DNA from: Halobacteriovorax marinus SJ
Lineage (GTDB): Bacteria; Bdellovibrionota; Bacteriovoracia; Bacteriovoracales; Bacteriovoracaceae
Length of the DNA stretch: 64,000 bases
Assembly: GCF_000210915.2 (NCBI RefSeq)
Contig: NC_016620.1
Span: 1,860,001-1,924,000, forward strand
Direction of reading: 5' to 3'
Part shown: piece after piece, positions 17,902-26,597 of the stretch
Layout: each line of letters begins with the position of its first letter
How positions within the stretch are numbered: the first letter of the stretch is position 1
The notes under the pieces: model-generated
Database searches by the model: none
Told to the model about the DNA's origin: nothing
The model's input: the letters and a program-made list of their open reading frames with translations, nothing else
Program-made: the position numbers and the translations under genes

Positions 17902-20274
17902 ATGAGAAGAGAATTAAGAATAAATTTAAATTTTGTAAAACTATTGAGTTTTAGCTTAATGCTGCCTCTCTTTATACTCGTCTCAAATAATGCACTCGCA
18001 ATGACTAAAGAGCAGTGTAGTCTAGAATACAAGAGCAATTTGAATCAACTTATAAATCAAGACGATGGAGCTGCAAGGGAATTAGCCGAAAAAGTTCTTG
18101 GCAGTAGTTTTCAAAAATTGGCCTATGCCAATCACCTCTTTGCAAATGGTAGTGAAGAGCAATTAAAAGAATTTGAAGATAAAATAGACAAGTATATTAG
18201 AAATAATAATCACTCACCTGCCATGGATGCATCAAAGGTAATGGAGCAGTTAACAGAGTTTAGCTCATCATTTAGAGATGCACGAGAAATGAAGGAATCA
18301 TCTAGGGCCGCAGTAAGAAATGCGACAAAAGAAAAGTTAGAGGCCCTTATTGTCTTTTCAAGAAGCTTGGATGATAAGAAATTTCACATTGCAGACTATG
18401 AAAAAGAAGCTCTTAATAAGTTTAACTTCAGATCTCAAAGTAAGAAAGTTGATGGCTGGAATCTCTTTGTAGGAGATGTGGCCAGAAATTTCTACCAAAG
18501 AAGGTTTCATGATAGAGATGGAACTAGAGATGATGTTGATAGAAATTTCTCTGCCAAGAAAGTTTCGACTTATGATAGCGATGTTAGAAGTGCAATCAAG
18601 AAGCTAAAAGAAGAAATTATAGAAATGGCGAAGGATATGTCACAAGATTGCCATCAATTTCTAAGAGAGAATGCCTCTAACACTGGAATGTGTAGTCTAT
18701 CCTCCCCCTTTGATCCTCCAACTCAAGGCCTAATTCTAAGTACTGAAAATATACTAAGTAGAATCAACTCTCCAGAAGCCACAAATATTAATAGACCTAT
18801 TTCTGTTCACTATGCTGGGGCACAATTTAGTGTGGAAAGTTGTAAAGTAAGCCCAAGTGAAGGATTCCCGGGCAAGTATAAAATTGAAATGGCCATGGAC
18901 TTTCAATATATTCCAGGTGCTGATAATCAAGACTGGAGTATGAACCTTTTTGACGGATCACAAGGTCACGATCACGTCATTAGAAATGATGGTGAAAACT
19001 TTGAAGATGGCTCTAATAAAACGCTTAAGAGATTTACAGATAGAGTCACATACGATGGTGTCAGTTTTCCAAATGACGACCCCCACTCTCAGCTTCAATT
19101 TCATTTCACCAATAGTGCTGGTGAACAAATTAAAATGCTCTCTATTGATGACAATTACTCCAATAGAGACTTAAATGGCAATGGATCTAAATACTTCATT
19201 GACTGTAATCCTAGACCTAAACCTGAACCTGAAGAGCCATTAGAACCTGTACATCCAACGGATCCTCTTATCATCTACGCTTTTTCAGCAAGTAGCGATA
19301 AGAATATTGTCACACTAAAATTACAAAAAGATGAGGAGCAAGCAAACTTTGAATCTGATGAGCTTAAAGCTTCCAAAGTAAACTGGACTCTACCTGAAGG
19401 CCTTACATGTATAGATAATCCTGAAGATCTACATAAGTTAATTTGTGCTCTAGATAAAGAGGTTACTGAAGAAATCGAAGTTAAATTTGAACTAGTAGAT
19501 CATCAAATTGATACTAATAAAGCCTCACCTCCAGAAGCCTCATCAATTATACTTAAGCCAGAGGTACCTGCTGGGCCAACAATCAAAGTAGAAATAACTG
19601 AAGATATACCAAATGTCTCGGCCAAACTAAGAGCTGTCGTTACAGGAGCTCCAGAAGGATCTAAAGTAAAGTGGAAGTATAAAATTACGAACCTAGATAA
19701 CTCTGTAGAAGAAAAAGAAGAAGAACAACCTATTGATTACGAACTTACTACAAATCTCTTTAACAAAGTCGAGTATACTGTTACCGTAGCTGATCAAAGT
19801 GACAACGGTGTGATGGAAAATAAAGTAGGAGTAAGAATTAGTAAAGATGGACAAAATAAACTTGAAGACAAAGAAGTAAAATTAAAGGCCAGTGTGGATG
19901 AAAAGTATAAAGACCTTCCTGGTAATTATAAATGGAAATGTGATGATAAAGAATGTGGTCAAGGTCCAAAGCTTGAACTAGAGCGTACAGAGGAAAAGCA
20001 AACTATTTCTGTTACTTTTGAAGTACCTGACAAAGTAAAAACAACAAATTCCTACACTGTAAGTCCTCTCAAAGAAGAAAGAGAAAAGAGTGATAACGAC
20101 GAAGACGAATGTGAGGAAGAAGACGAAGACAGTGATCCGTTTAGCTCTCGTCGCTCTAAAGGCTGTACTCCAAAGGAAGAAGCTAAAACTTTTGCACCAA
20201 AGTATATGCCACCAATGCAGCAGCCACTAATACTGCCGCCTTCTACGCCATATATTACACCTGGCTTTAATTAG
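17902..20274 (+). CDS. Large secreted acidic protein, unknown function
   Basis: About 790 residues. A signal peptide (basic start, then LLSFSLMLPLFILVSNNALA) is followed by a charged, helix-rich region to about 270. After that come beta-rich segments, from about 450 resembling Ig-like or PKD-like strands (KVKWKYKITNLD, ANGKYKWKC-like pattern). Near the C-terminus there is a strongly acidic run (DNDEDECEEEDEDSDP) and a proline-rich tail (MPPMQQPLILPPSTPY). ATG 17902 is preferred over 17881 because AGAGGT lies upstream of it. No enzymatic motif is recognised. A surface or periplasmic structural or adhesive role is a guess. Confidence 0.7.
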   Translation: MRRELRINLNFVKLLSFSLMLPLFILVSNNALAMTKEQCSLEYKSNLNQLINQDDGAARELAEKVLGSSFQKLAYANHLFANGSEEQLKEFEDKIDKYIRNNNHSPAMDASKVMEQLTEFSSSFRDAREMKESSRAAVRNATKEKLEALIVFSRSLDDKKFHIADYEKEALNKFNFRSQSKKVDGWNLFVGDVARNFYQRRFHDRDGTRDDVDRNFSAKKVSTYDSDVRSAIKKLKEEIIEMAKDMSQDCHQFLRENASNTGMCSLSSPFDPPTQGLILSTENILSRINSPEATNINRPISVHYAGAQFSVESCKVSPSEGFPGKYKIEMAMDFQYIPGADNQDWSMNLFDGSQGHDHVIRNDGENFEDGSNKTLKRFTDRVTYDGVSFPNDDPHSQLQFHFTNSAGEQIKMLSIDDNYSNRDLNGNGSKYFIDCNPRPKPEPEEPLEPVHPTDPLIIYAFSASSDKNIVTLKLQKDEEQANFESDELKASKVNWTLPEGLTCIDNPEDLHKLICALDKEVTEEIEVKFELVDHQIDTNKASPPEASSIILKPEVPAGPTIKVEITEDIPNVSAKLRAVVTGAPEGSKVKWKYKITNLDNSVEEKEEEQPIDYELTTNLFNKVEYTVTVADQSDNGVMENKVGVRISKDGQNKLEDKEVKLKASVDEKYKDLPGNYKWKCDDKECGQGPKLELERTEEKQTISVTFEVPDKVKTTNSYTVSPLKEEREKSDNDEDECEEEDEDSDPFSSRRSKGCTPKEEAKTFAPKYMPPMQQPLILPPSTPYITPGFN

Positions 20275-21035
20275 AAAACATAACTGGTATCATCGGAACC
20301 TAGAACAGATATTCTATCGCTTCCGATCATATCAATTTCTTTAAAGAGCTGATCCTGGAAGTTAGGCTTTAAATGTCCGAGAAAAATAGGAACGTCTGCA
20401 GGCATTTTCTTCATCTCTTCAACCATAGTACTTGGAGTATGGTGCTTTGAATCCAGTGCTACTTGCATCATATTATTTGGAAAACTCACCTCAGTGAATA
20501 TCGCTTTTAAATTCTTCTTAGTTTTTGCCACTTCCCAGATTCTATCCGTAGGCCCTGTATCTTGAGTAAAAACAATGCATGAACCATTTTTTTCAATAAT
20601 AAAACCATGCCCGGGACCATCGTGATTAACAGGAACAGGTGTAACTTTATAATCACCAATCTCAACTTCTTTCTCAGGCTCTAATTCATTGAAATGAAGA
20701 GTTGGATTCTTTGCACTTGGTAGCTTTGTAAAATCTGGCCAGATCTTATCATTCAGCAAGTGAGTCATTATTGTCTCTTTAACTTGTTTAACTGTATGGA
20801 TTTCAAAAGGTCTTCCCTTTTGACCAAAGCAATTATCGGCCAAGAAAGCTAAGTCAGATATGTGATCTAAATGAGAGTGGGAAATAAGAATATTATCTAT
20901 TAGAACTTGCTCGGGGATTTGAATACCACTGGCCACAGAGCCTGCATCTATTAATAATTTACCATCAATGAGGTAACTTGTTGCTCTAAAACCTGGTGAC
21001 ACTCCACCGTGTCCACCGATAATACGTACTAACAT
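20271..21035 (-). CDS. Metallo-beta-lactamase-fold hydrolase, class II cAMP phosphodiesterase-like
   Basis: A 254-residue protein. The metal motif HSHLDH has H53/H55/D57/H58; further ligand segments are VNHDGPGHGF, FTQDTG and LGHLKP. The N-terminus GGHGGVSPGFRATSYLID and the length resemble class II 3',5'-cyclic-nucleotide phosphodiesterases rather than RNase Z. It may lower cAMP or a related nucleotide. The last 4 bases overlap the stop of the convergent secreted-protein gene. The HD-GYP gene is immediately upstream, so both may act in nucleotide signalling. Confidence 0.75.
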   Translation of the reverse strand: MLVRIIGGHGGVSPGFRATSYLIDGKLLIDAGSVASGIQIPEQVLIDNILISHSHLDHISDLAFLADNCFGQKGRPFEIHTVKQVKETIMTHLLNDKIWPDFTKLPSAKNPTLHFNELEPEKEVEIGDYKVTPVPVNHDGPGHGFIIEKNGSCIVFTQDTGPTDRIWEVAKTKKNLKAIFTEVSFPNNMMQVALDSKHHTPSTMVEEMKKMPADVPIFLGHLKPNFQDQLFKEIDMIGSDRISVLGSDDTSYVF

Positions 21036-21067
21036 TTTTCTTCCTTAAAAAATTATCTAAATATATT

Positions 21068-22231
21068 TTAGCTTGCTTTCTTCTTAGAATCCAGTCTATT
21101 TGGAGAATACATTTTTGTAGTCTCAAACCACGCGGCAAAAGCATCAACCACCACTTCACTAAATTGTGTGCCTCTATGATCTAATATTTCTTTATAGGCA
21201 ACCATTGGAGGTAAACCCTTGCGATATGGTCTAGTACTTATCATGGCATCAAATGTATCTGCCACCGAGATAATCATAGCTATAACTGGAATTTCATCAC
21301 CCTTTAGTCCATACGGATAGCCAAGACCATCCGGCCTTTCATGGTGAAAGCGCATTCCATCAACTACAGCGCTGAGACTATCGACATTTTTTAGAATCTC
21401 ATAACCAAGCCTAGGATGATCTCTCATTATTTTAAACTCTTCATCCGTTAAAGGAGCTCTCTTTTTTAAGATAGCGTCTTCGATACCTATTTTTCCGATA
21501 TCGTGAAGAACAGCAGAGAGTTTTAAATCATTCATCTCTTCCCATGTTAGGTTAAGTTTTGCACCAATCTTCATTGCAAAATGGGCAACTCTCTTAGTAT
21601 GGCCACCAGTATAAGTATCTTTCTTTGTAATTGTATCTGCTAGCGCCTCTACAACTTGAATAAATTGCGTATGCAACTCTTCATAGAGAAATGCATTTTG
21701 AATAACTGGTGTTAGCTGAGCCGCTACAGATTCACCAAATTGTATATCCTGCTCATTGAAATTCTTATTTAGTGAATTTGTAGCTTGAATGACACCAAGT
21801 AGTTCTCCATTTAGAACCAGTGGCAGCACAAGCATTGTTTTTGGTCGCAGTTTTTTAATAGGGGCCACTTCTCTAGCAAACCTAATATCACTAACCCCTC
21901 TATCAACTTTTAAAGTTGCTCCAAGATAAGCGCTACTTCCAACAAATGAGTTTTCATTGATCTCTAAGACGTGCTTGTGACCACTTTGATCAATCATTGA
22001 AAGGGAGTGACTCTCCTTTTCTTTGAGATAGATACATACATGCTCGCACTCAAGAAGTTTCTTAGTATGGCCTTTAGCCTTTTTGATAATATCTTTTAGT
22101 GAAAGGGAGCCAGATATAACTCTAGAAAACTTAAGCATTGATTCAAAACGATTCAATCGATGTGACTTCTCTAACTCATCGAGACCGTCATTAATTTCTC
22201 TTGCAATAAAGTTCTGTCTTTTCTCTTTCAT
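21068..22231 (-). CDS. GAF plus HD-GYP domain protein, probable cyclic-di-GMP phosphodiesterase
   Basis: A 387-residue protein. A GAF sensor domain covers about 45-185 (ECEHVCIYLKE, VLPLVLNGELLGVIQATN). The HD-GYP domain follows: HTKRVAHFA, HDIGKIGI, DHPRLGYEIL, FHHERPDGLGYP and ADTFDAMISTRPYR, all complete. It should hydrolyse c-di-GMP (or cGAMP) in the cytoplasm, controlled by whatever GAF binds. No REC or membrane domain is present. The 32-base gap to the phosphodiesterase gene suggests a shared transcript. Confidence 0.85.
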   Translation of the reverse strand: MKEKRQNFIAREINDGLDELEKSHRLNRFESMLKFSRVISGSLSLKDIIKKAKGHTKKLLECEHVCIYLKEKESHSLSMIDQSGHKHVLEINENSFVGSSAYLGATLKVDRGVSDIRFAREVAPIKKLRPKTMLVLPLVLNGELLGVIQATNSLNKNFNEQDIQFGESVAAQLTPVIQNAFLYEELHTQFIQVVEALADTITKKDTYTGGHTKRVAHFAMKIGAKLNLTWEEMNDLKLSAVLHDIGKIGIEDAILKKRAPLTDEEFKIMRDHPRLGYEILKNVDSLSAVVDGMRFHHERPDGLGYPYGLKGDEIPVIAMIISVADTFDAMISTRPYRKGLPPMVAYKEILDHRGTQFSEVVVDAFAAWFETTKMYSPNRLDSKKKAS

Positions 22232-22298
22232 AATTCATCCAATAAATTCATAAACACATAGAATTTATCGACTTATTAAGAAAAAACTTTACTCTAGG

Positions 22299-23117
22299 CT
22301 AGTCCCTGCTGAGCTTTTGATAAATATCCTTAGAGTTTTCATCAAGTATTTCGGCCAATAATTTTGAGAGATTCTTCTTATTTTGTTTCTTATCTAAGTA
22401 ATCGAGTGCTAAGGCCTCTAGTTTCTTTGACTTGAGAGATTTTGCGCTCGCCTCATGGTGAATTAATAGAACAATTTCACCAACACTCTTAATTTCGATC
22501 GACTCAAAGTCCTTGGCCTTAAATCTATAAATAGTTTCAAATTTCTTCGTAAGCTCACGAGCTACTGCTATATCTGAATCAGGCAGTACTTGTTCTAGAA
22601 CTTTTAGCGTCTTCATCAATCGGTGTGGGCTTTCAAAGAATATAAAAGTTCCACTTTGAGATAATAATGAAGTAAAAAACTCTCTTTTCTTTGAATCATC
22701 TCTTGGAGTAAAGCCATAAAAGGTAAAAGGCTGAGGTGGTAGTCCACTAAGCTCAAGGGCCGTTGTCACAGCACTTACACCTGGAGCAGTTTCTATTTCA
22801 ATACCTGCATCAATACAGGCCCTAACCAGAGGAAATGCAGGGTCCGAAATTACTGGACTTCCAGCATCGGATACTAAGACATAACTATGCCCGCTCTTCA
22901 TTTTAGTCACGTAGTAATCAACTTTATCTTTTGAGTGATCATGAAAAGAGTCGACATTTTTCTGACTTCCATCAACACCAAGTAGATCAAAGATCTTTCT
23001 AAGATTTCTCGTATCTTCGGCCAAGAACAGCCTCTCATTCTTTAATGTCTCAAGTGCCCTTGGAGTCATATCTGATAGATTTCCAATTGGTAGAGTTACC
23101 AGCTTTAAAGTGGACAA
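22299..23117 (-). CDS. rsmI: 16S rRNA (cytidine1402-2'-O)-methyltransferase RsmI
   Basis: A 272-residue tetrapyrrole-methylase-fold protein. Characteristic segments are LPIGNLSDMTPRALETL, AEDTRNLRKI, VSDAGSPVISDPA, ETAPGVSAVTTALELSGLP, FYGFTP and FESPHRL. It methylates the ribose of C1402 in the ribosomal P site. It lies divergent from the STAS gene. Confidence 0.93.
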   Translation of the reverse strand: MSTLKLVTLPIGNLSDMTPRALETLKNERLFLAEDTRNLRKIFDLLGVDGSQKNVDSFHDHSKDKVDYYVTKMKSGHSYVLVSDAGSPVISDPAFPLVRACIDAGIEIETAPGVSAVTTALELSGLPPQPFTFYGFTPRDDSKKREFFTSLLSQSGTFIFFESPHRLMKTLKVLEQVLPDSDIAVARELTKKFETIYRFKAKDFESIEIKSVGEIVLLIHHEASAKSLKSKKLEALALDYLDKKQNKKNLSKLLAEILDENSKDIYQKLSRD

Positions 23118-23228
23118 AGTCTATCTCCCTTTTCTGCGGTGCAGTGAAATTTATACCGGCTTATCCCAGTATCGGCGAAGTGCTAGAATAGATTAGTTCT
23201 TGTAAAGATTCAACGAGGAGTCATATAT

Positions 23229-23615
23229 ATGAGTTTAAAAGCACAAGTACGCACAGATTCTCTTGGCAATATTACTGTTCACATGGAAGGTGGTCTGGAC
23301 TATGACAATAGCCTACCATTTAGAAGAGAGCTACAATCTCTAATCAAAGACAATCCCCTATCTACTGTAACACTTGATATGAATGGATTAGATTTCGTTG
23401 GCTCTTCAGGAATTGGTGTATTTGTTGAAACTTTGAAAATTCTTAATGATAAAAAGAGTCAAATTCAACTCTCTAACGTTAAGACAGAATTTTTAAAAGT
23501 ATTTAAATTATTTGAGTACGATGCAATGGAGGCCATGATCATGGACTTCGAAAACGACGACACCGAAGATCTCAATACGAGATACGGCAATCGTCGCAAA
23601 ACTTTTCAAAATTGA
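23229..23615 (+). CDS. STAS-domain protein (anti-sigma factor antagonist-like)
   Basis: A 128-residue single STAS domain like SpoIIAA/RsbV. The segment LDMNGLDFVGSSGIGVF contains the phosphorylatable serine (S59/S60) expected before Gly-Ile-Gly. An ACGAGGAG ribosome-binding site sits 8 bases before the ATG. No kinase (SpoIIAB/RsbW type) or sigma factor is adjacent, so the partner is unknown. The C-terminal 20 residues are hydrophilic and outside the domain. The gene overlaps its convergent neighbour by 10 bases. Confidence 0.85.
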   Translation: MSLKAQVRTDSLGNITVHMEGGLDYDNSLPFRRELQSLIKDNPLSTVTLDMNGLDFVGSSGIGVFVETLKILNDKKSQIQLSNVKTEFLKVFKLFEYDAMEAMIMDFENDDTEDLNTRYGNRRKTFQN

Positions 23616-24136
23616 AAGTTTAATAAATTCATATAGAACATTGGGCCTGTGGGCCCTTTTTTATTTTCTAGCCTTTCAATAGATTTCATATCTAACCCAA
23701 AGTCAGCACTATATTCTTTCATACTGCTTACACGATTATAGAAACTCCATGAGTCACCATCAGAACCACCACCATTGCTATTTGGCGCGGCTTCATTATA
23801 AGGAGTATTTCCATCTTCAGGATAGTAATTATTATTTGCAGGTGCAGCTGGTGCATTATAGCGGCTCTTTCTCATCGAGTGAGAAATCACAACATAACTT
23901 CCAAAAATGATTCCGCCATAAAGACCTAAAGAAGCACCTTGTGCTACAGCCCTACCGCTAGTTCCAAAAGCCAGTGATGCTGCTCCAAGAAGTGCTCCAC
24001 CAACAGTCCCATAAAGGGCCATTGAACCAAGGGCTTTCGCTCTAGCATCCATTGCATATGTATTCTTAGGTAGAAGACAAAGAGTTAACGCCATTGTAAG
24101 AATAAGTATTGAAGATTTAATTTTTAGTAATTTCAT
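23606..24136 (-). CDS. Putative exported or membrane protein, glycine-rich
   Basis: 176 residues from the preferred ATG at 24136, which begins a signal peptide (MKLLKIKSSILILTMALTLC, processed near NTYA-MDAR). The mature N-terminus has two glycine/alanine-rich hydrophobic stretches (GTVGGALLGAASLAFG and GLYGGIIFGSYVVIS) that could form a membrane hairpin. An Asn/Pro/Gly-rich linker follows. I do not recognise a family. The 3' end contains the terminator of the convergent STAS gene. Confidence 0.6.
   Translation of the reverse strand: MKLLKIKSSILILTMALTLCLLPKNTYAMDARAKALGSMALYGTVGGALLGAASLAFGTSGRAVAQGASLGLYGGIIFGSYVVISHSMRKSRYNAPAAPANNNYYPEDGNTPYNEAAPNSNGGGSDGDSWSFYNRVSSMKEYSADFGLDMKSIERLENKKGPTGPMFYMNLLNFQF
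23643..23662 (+). terminator. Terminator of the STAS gene, inside the convergent coding region
   Basis: GGGCC (23643-23647), a 4-base loop, GGCCC (23652-23656) and six T residues form a classic intrinsic terminator on the plus strand, 27 bases after the STAS stop. It lies within the last codons of the opposing gene. Confidence 0.7.
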
Positions 24137-24174
24137 ACATATAGAATAACGGTGCTTTTGAACTCTTGTCAATT

Positions 24175-24465
24175 TTACTTGTGAATAAAAGTAAATTTAG
24201 CACTCAGGTTCAAACACATTCCCAAAAAGTCCGTAGACGCTCTGAGTCTTTTTATTTGTTTGTGAGTAATCCACGAGCTATTCTTCACTTCTGCAACTTC
24301 AAGTAACTCACCTCTAACTCGAGCCAAGTCCACCTGCCCCATAGATCTTTCTCGAAGTACTTTAGCAGATATTAGAACCGCACGTGATGAGCGATGGAAA
24401 CCCCTGCTAATTTCCCTTTCAAGCTGATCACCTTTTCTATAATTGTTGGCAGAATTCTTTAACAC
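24175..24465 (-). CDS. Short UPF0102/YraN-like protein
   Basis: A 96-residue protein. GQVDLARVRGELLEVAEVKNSS corresponds to the UPF0102 core GEIDLIxxxxxxLVFVEVKxR, a restriction-endonuclease-like fold with acidic metal ligands and Lys. The match, the size and the position after rnhB (rnhB-yraN is a frequent pair) support the call. The N-terminus (about 25 residues) and C-terminus are shorter than typical 115-125-residue members. It overlaps rnhB by 29 bases. Cellular role of the family is poorly known. Confidence 0.6.
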   Translation of the reverse strand: MLKNSANNYRKGDQLEREISRGFHRSSRAVLISAKVLRERSMGQVDLARVRGELLEVAEVKNSSWITHKQIKRLRASTDFLGMCLNLSAKFTFIHK

Positions 24466-25120
24466 CTTTAAAGCTCTTTCTATGAATTGGAGTCACACCA
24501 AGTTTGGAGATAGCATCTTTATGAAATTTAGTTGGATATCCTGCATGCTTTTCAAGTCCATAGCCAGGATACTTCTTTCCCATCTCAATCATTAGATTAT
24601 CTCTATATTCTTTTGCAATTATGGAGGCGAGACCAATGAGTGCCGACTTAGAGTCTCCTTTAATCACAAACTCTTCGCTTACATTTTCAAGACCAAGATC
24701 AATATACTTATTTCCATCAATAAGTAATTTTGTTCTCTCGCCAGAGAAACAATCTATGAATGCATCCCCCATAGCCTTTAAAGATGCACGTAGAATATTT
24801 AATTGATCGATGGACTCATTTGAAATCTCTCGCACACTAAAGCTTATTTTTAAATTCTTATTCAATGTAAGAGAATTTTTTGATGCTAATTCATATTTTT
24901 CAATTCCAAGTGACTTTAAGATTTTCTTTCGCTTGGTCGCACTTATTTTCTTTGAATCCGTAATCCCGTGTGACAGGAGGAAGTCTACATTTTCAACAGT
25001 CAAAGAATCTCTATCTACCAGAACACAACAACCTACGACTGGACCGGCCAAAGGCCCTCTTCCTACTTCATCGCAACCCGCTAAAAAATCAAAATCACCA
25101 ATTTCTTCTAAATCAAACAT
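24437..25120 (-). CDS. rnhB: Ribonuclease HII
   Basis: A 227-residue protein. CDEVGRGPLAGPVVG has the catalytic D17/E18, LLIDGNKYI a third acidic ligand, and KGDSKSALIGLASIIAKEYRD and YPGYGLEKHAGYPTKFHKDA complete the family signature. It cuts RNA in RNA/DNA hybrids, including single embedded ribonucleotides. It lies downstream of rplS as in many bacteria, but here the repeat region 25193-25403 separates the two. Confidence 0.95.
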   Translation of the reverse strand: MFDLEEIGDFDFLAGCDEVGRGPLAGPVVGCCVLVDRDSLTVENVDFLLSHGITDSKKISATKRKKILKSLGIEKYELASKNSLTLNKNLKISFSVREISNESIDQLNILRASLKAMGDAFIDCFSGERTKLLIDGNKYIDLGLENVSEEFVIKGDSKSALIGLASIIAKEYRDNLMIEMGKKYPGYGLEKHAGYPTKFHKDAISKLGVTPIHRKSFKGVKEFCQQL

Positions 25121-25192
25121 CTACTCTTCTCTTTCTCTAATTACTTCACGCTAGGGCGCATCTCAATAATGTGATTTGGCCCAACACATCTG

Positions 25193-25377
25193 CCCGATCT
25201 CGGTCGCATACTGCTCCCTCGTCAGGGTTGTTCGGCGTTAAATAGCATGTGCTACAAAGCCTCCACCCGATCTCGTGCATCCTGCACTCGCCTGGGTTGT
25301 TCGGCGTTAAATAGCTTCACACTTCAAACGCTACACCCGATCTCGCGCTTCCTGCGCTCGCCTGGGTTGTTCGGCGT
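25193..25377. repeat. Three tandem structured repeats, period 70-73 bp
   Basis: Unit cores begin with CCCGATCTCG at 25193, 25266 and 25336 and share GGGTTGTTCGGCGT; units 1 and 2 also end in GTTAAATAGC. Inside each is a small dyad: GTGCA-TCC-TGCAC in unit 2 and GCGC-TTCCT-GCGC in unit 3. One T-A pair is replaced by C-G between them, a compensatory change that argues for a folded form. ACACCC and GGGTTGT can close a longer stem around it. GC content is well above the surroundings. It occupies the non-coding gap between rnhB and the rplS terminator. The layout recalls integron attC sites, but full R boxes and an integrase are not seen. Confidence 0.75.
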
Positions 25378-25403
25378 CATATGCCGTCATGGCATATGAC
25401 GCC
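25373..25403. repeat. Perfect 13-bp inverted repeat at the end of the tandem array
   Basis: GGCGTCATATGCC (25373-25385) and GGCATATGACGCC (25391-25403) are exact inverses around a 5-base loop GTCAT. The left arm grows directly out of the third repeat unit. No T run follows on either strand within the hairpin, so it is not an obvious terminator. Confidence 0.8.
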
Positions 25404-25406
25404 TCC

Positions 25407-25437
25407 AAAAAACAAAAGGCCACTCTATGAGTGGCCT
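25407..25437 (-). terminator. Terminator of the rplS transcript
   Basis: On the minus strand AGGCCACT, a 5-base loop and AGTGGCCT are followed by TTTTGTTTTTT. It sits about 24 bases after the rplS stop and ends that transcript before the repeat array. Confidence 0.85.
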
Positions 25438-25460
25438 CTGTTAAAACATTTTTTAAAGAA

Positions 25461-25844
25461 TTACTTTCTATCGTAATCAATGGCAATTCTTGCAGACTTA
25501 CCAGATCTTTCTCTAAGATAGTACAGTTTACTTCTTCTTGATTTACCACGTTGAACAACTTCAATCTTTTCAACGTTTGGTGAATGGAATGGGAAAACTC
25601 TCTCAACACCCATACCAGAAGAAATTTTTCTTACTCTGAAATGTCCGTTAAGGTCGTTTCTACTCTTGATTCCAATACAAACACCTTGGAAAACCTGAAT
25701 ACGTGACTTTTGACCTTCTGTAATTCTTGCATGTACAGCTAGCGTGTCACCTGTTCTAAACTCAGGAAAAGTTTCTACGTTCTTTGATAAGTGATCTTTT
25801 TCAACAATATCAACTAAATTCATGGGTCTACTCCCTAAAATCAT
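25461..25844 (-). CDS. rplS: 50S ribosomal protein L19
   Basis: A 127-residue protein of normal L19 size. FRTGDTLAVHARITEG, RIQVFQGVCIG, GVERVFPFHSPNVEKIEVVQRGKSRRSKLYYLRERSGKSARI are diagnostic when read as successive segments. It sits at the 30S/50S interface. A promoter-like sequence lies 125-155 bases upstream and a strong terminator follows, so it can be expressed apart from trmD. Confidence 0.97.
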   Translation of the reverse strand: MILGSRPMNLVDIVEKDHLSKNVETFPEFRTGDTLAVHARITEGQKSRIQVFQGVCIGIKSRNDLNGHFRVRKISSGMGVERVFPFHSPNVEKIEVVQRGKSRRSKLYYLRERSGKSARIAIDYDRK

Positions 25845-25969
25845 TTGAACTTTCTAGAGGACTGACGATATGTCATTCTTGGACAAGTTCTATTTTTAAA
25901 CTCATAGGCTCAATTTATTAGACTCTCTATGGCCCAATAAACGTAGATAGCATTCAGTTCGAAGTTGCA

Positions 25970-25998
25970 AAATTACCAGAAATAACCTTGCTCGTCAA
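25970..25998 (-). promoter_or_regulatory. Sigma70-like promoter for rplS
   Basis: On the minus strand TTGACG (25998-25993), a 17-base spacer and TAATTT (25975-25970) lie upstream of rplS in the 189-base gap after the methyltransferase gene. Sequence match only. Confidence 0.5.
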
Positions 25999-26033
25999 TT
26001 AGCATTTAATACCAATCATCAAATAGTTACAAT

Positions 26034-26597
26034 TTATTTCTGCGTATATCTATCTAAATAGATCGCCACAGCACTTCTTACAGATAGGTGATTGTAACCA
26101 CTTTCATCTGCTCCTAGAATAGGGTCCAACATGAAGTCAGACTTCTCTAGGACACTTTGGTGAAGGCCCCAACCTGTTCCAAATAAAAGCAAACATGGCC
26201 TATCATTTGATCCCATCAAATCTTTTAAATCATTCGTTGTACCATGAAAGCTCTCAAAATTTGCACCTGTTACGGCGAGTAGCGGCTTCTTTCCTTCTTT
26301 CTCTTCTATACTTGCTAGTGCATCCTCAACAGAGTCCACTAGAGTTGCTATTGAAAGTGCATTCTGTCTATCAGGATTATAGACTCCATTCTTATCATCT
26401 TCCCAGTGACCAAGAATTTTCTTAACGAGATCGTGCTGGGCCTTAAGAGGAGTTACAATGAAGTACTTCTTCACCCCAAATGTCTTACAGCTTCTGGCAA
26501 TATCGTGAATATCTAAATTTGTTACCGATGTTGTTACTGTATCCCCTCTCTTATTCTTAATTGGATGATGAACTAGGGCCAAGTATAAATTCTGCAC
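26034..26597 (-). CDS. SAM-dependent RNA methyltransferase (TrmD-associated SPOUT family)
   Basis: A 187-residue protein of the family usually found next to, or fused to, TrmD (Pfam Methyltrn_RNA_4 type). YLALVHHPIKNKRG at the N-terminus and the knot-like LLLFGTGWGLH and GYNHLSVRSAVAIYLDR at the C-terminus are typical SPOUT elements. The last segment resembles the cofactor-binding loop of tRNA methyltransferases. Its start overlaps the trmD stop by one base. The RNA target is not known to me. Confidence 0.8.
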   Translation of the reverse strand: MQNLYLALVHHPIKNKRGDTVTTSVTNLDIHDIARSCKTFGVKKYFIVTPLKAQHDLVKKILGHWEDDKNGVYNPDRQNALSIATLVDSVEDALASIEEKEGKKPLLAVTGANFESFHGTTNDLKDLMGSNDRPCLLLFGTGWGLHQSVLEKSDFMLDPILGADESGYNHLSVRSAVAIYLDRYTQK

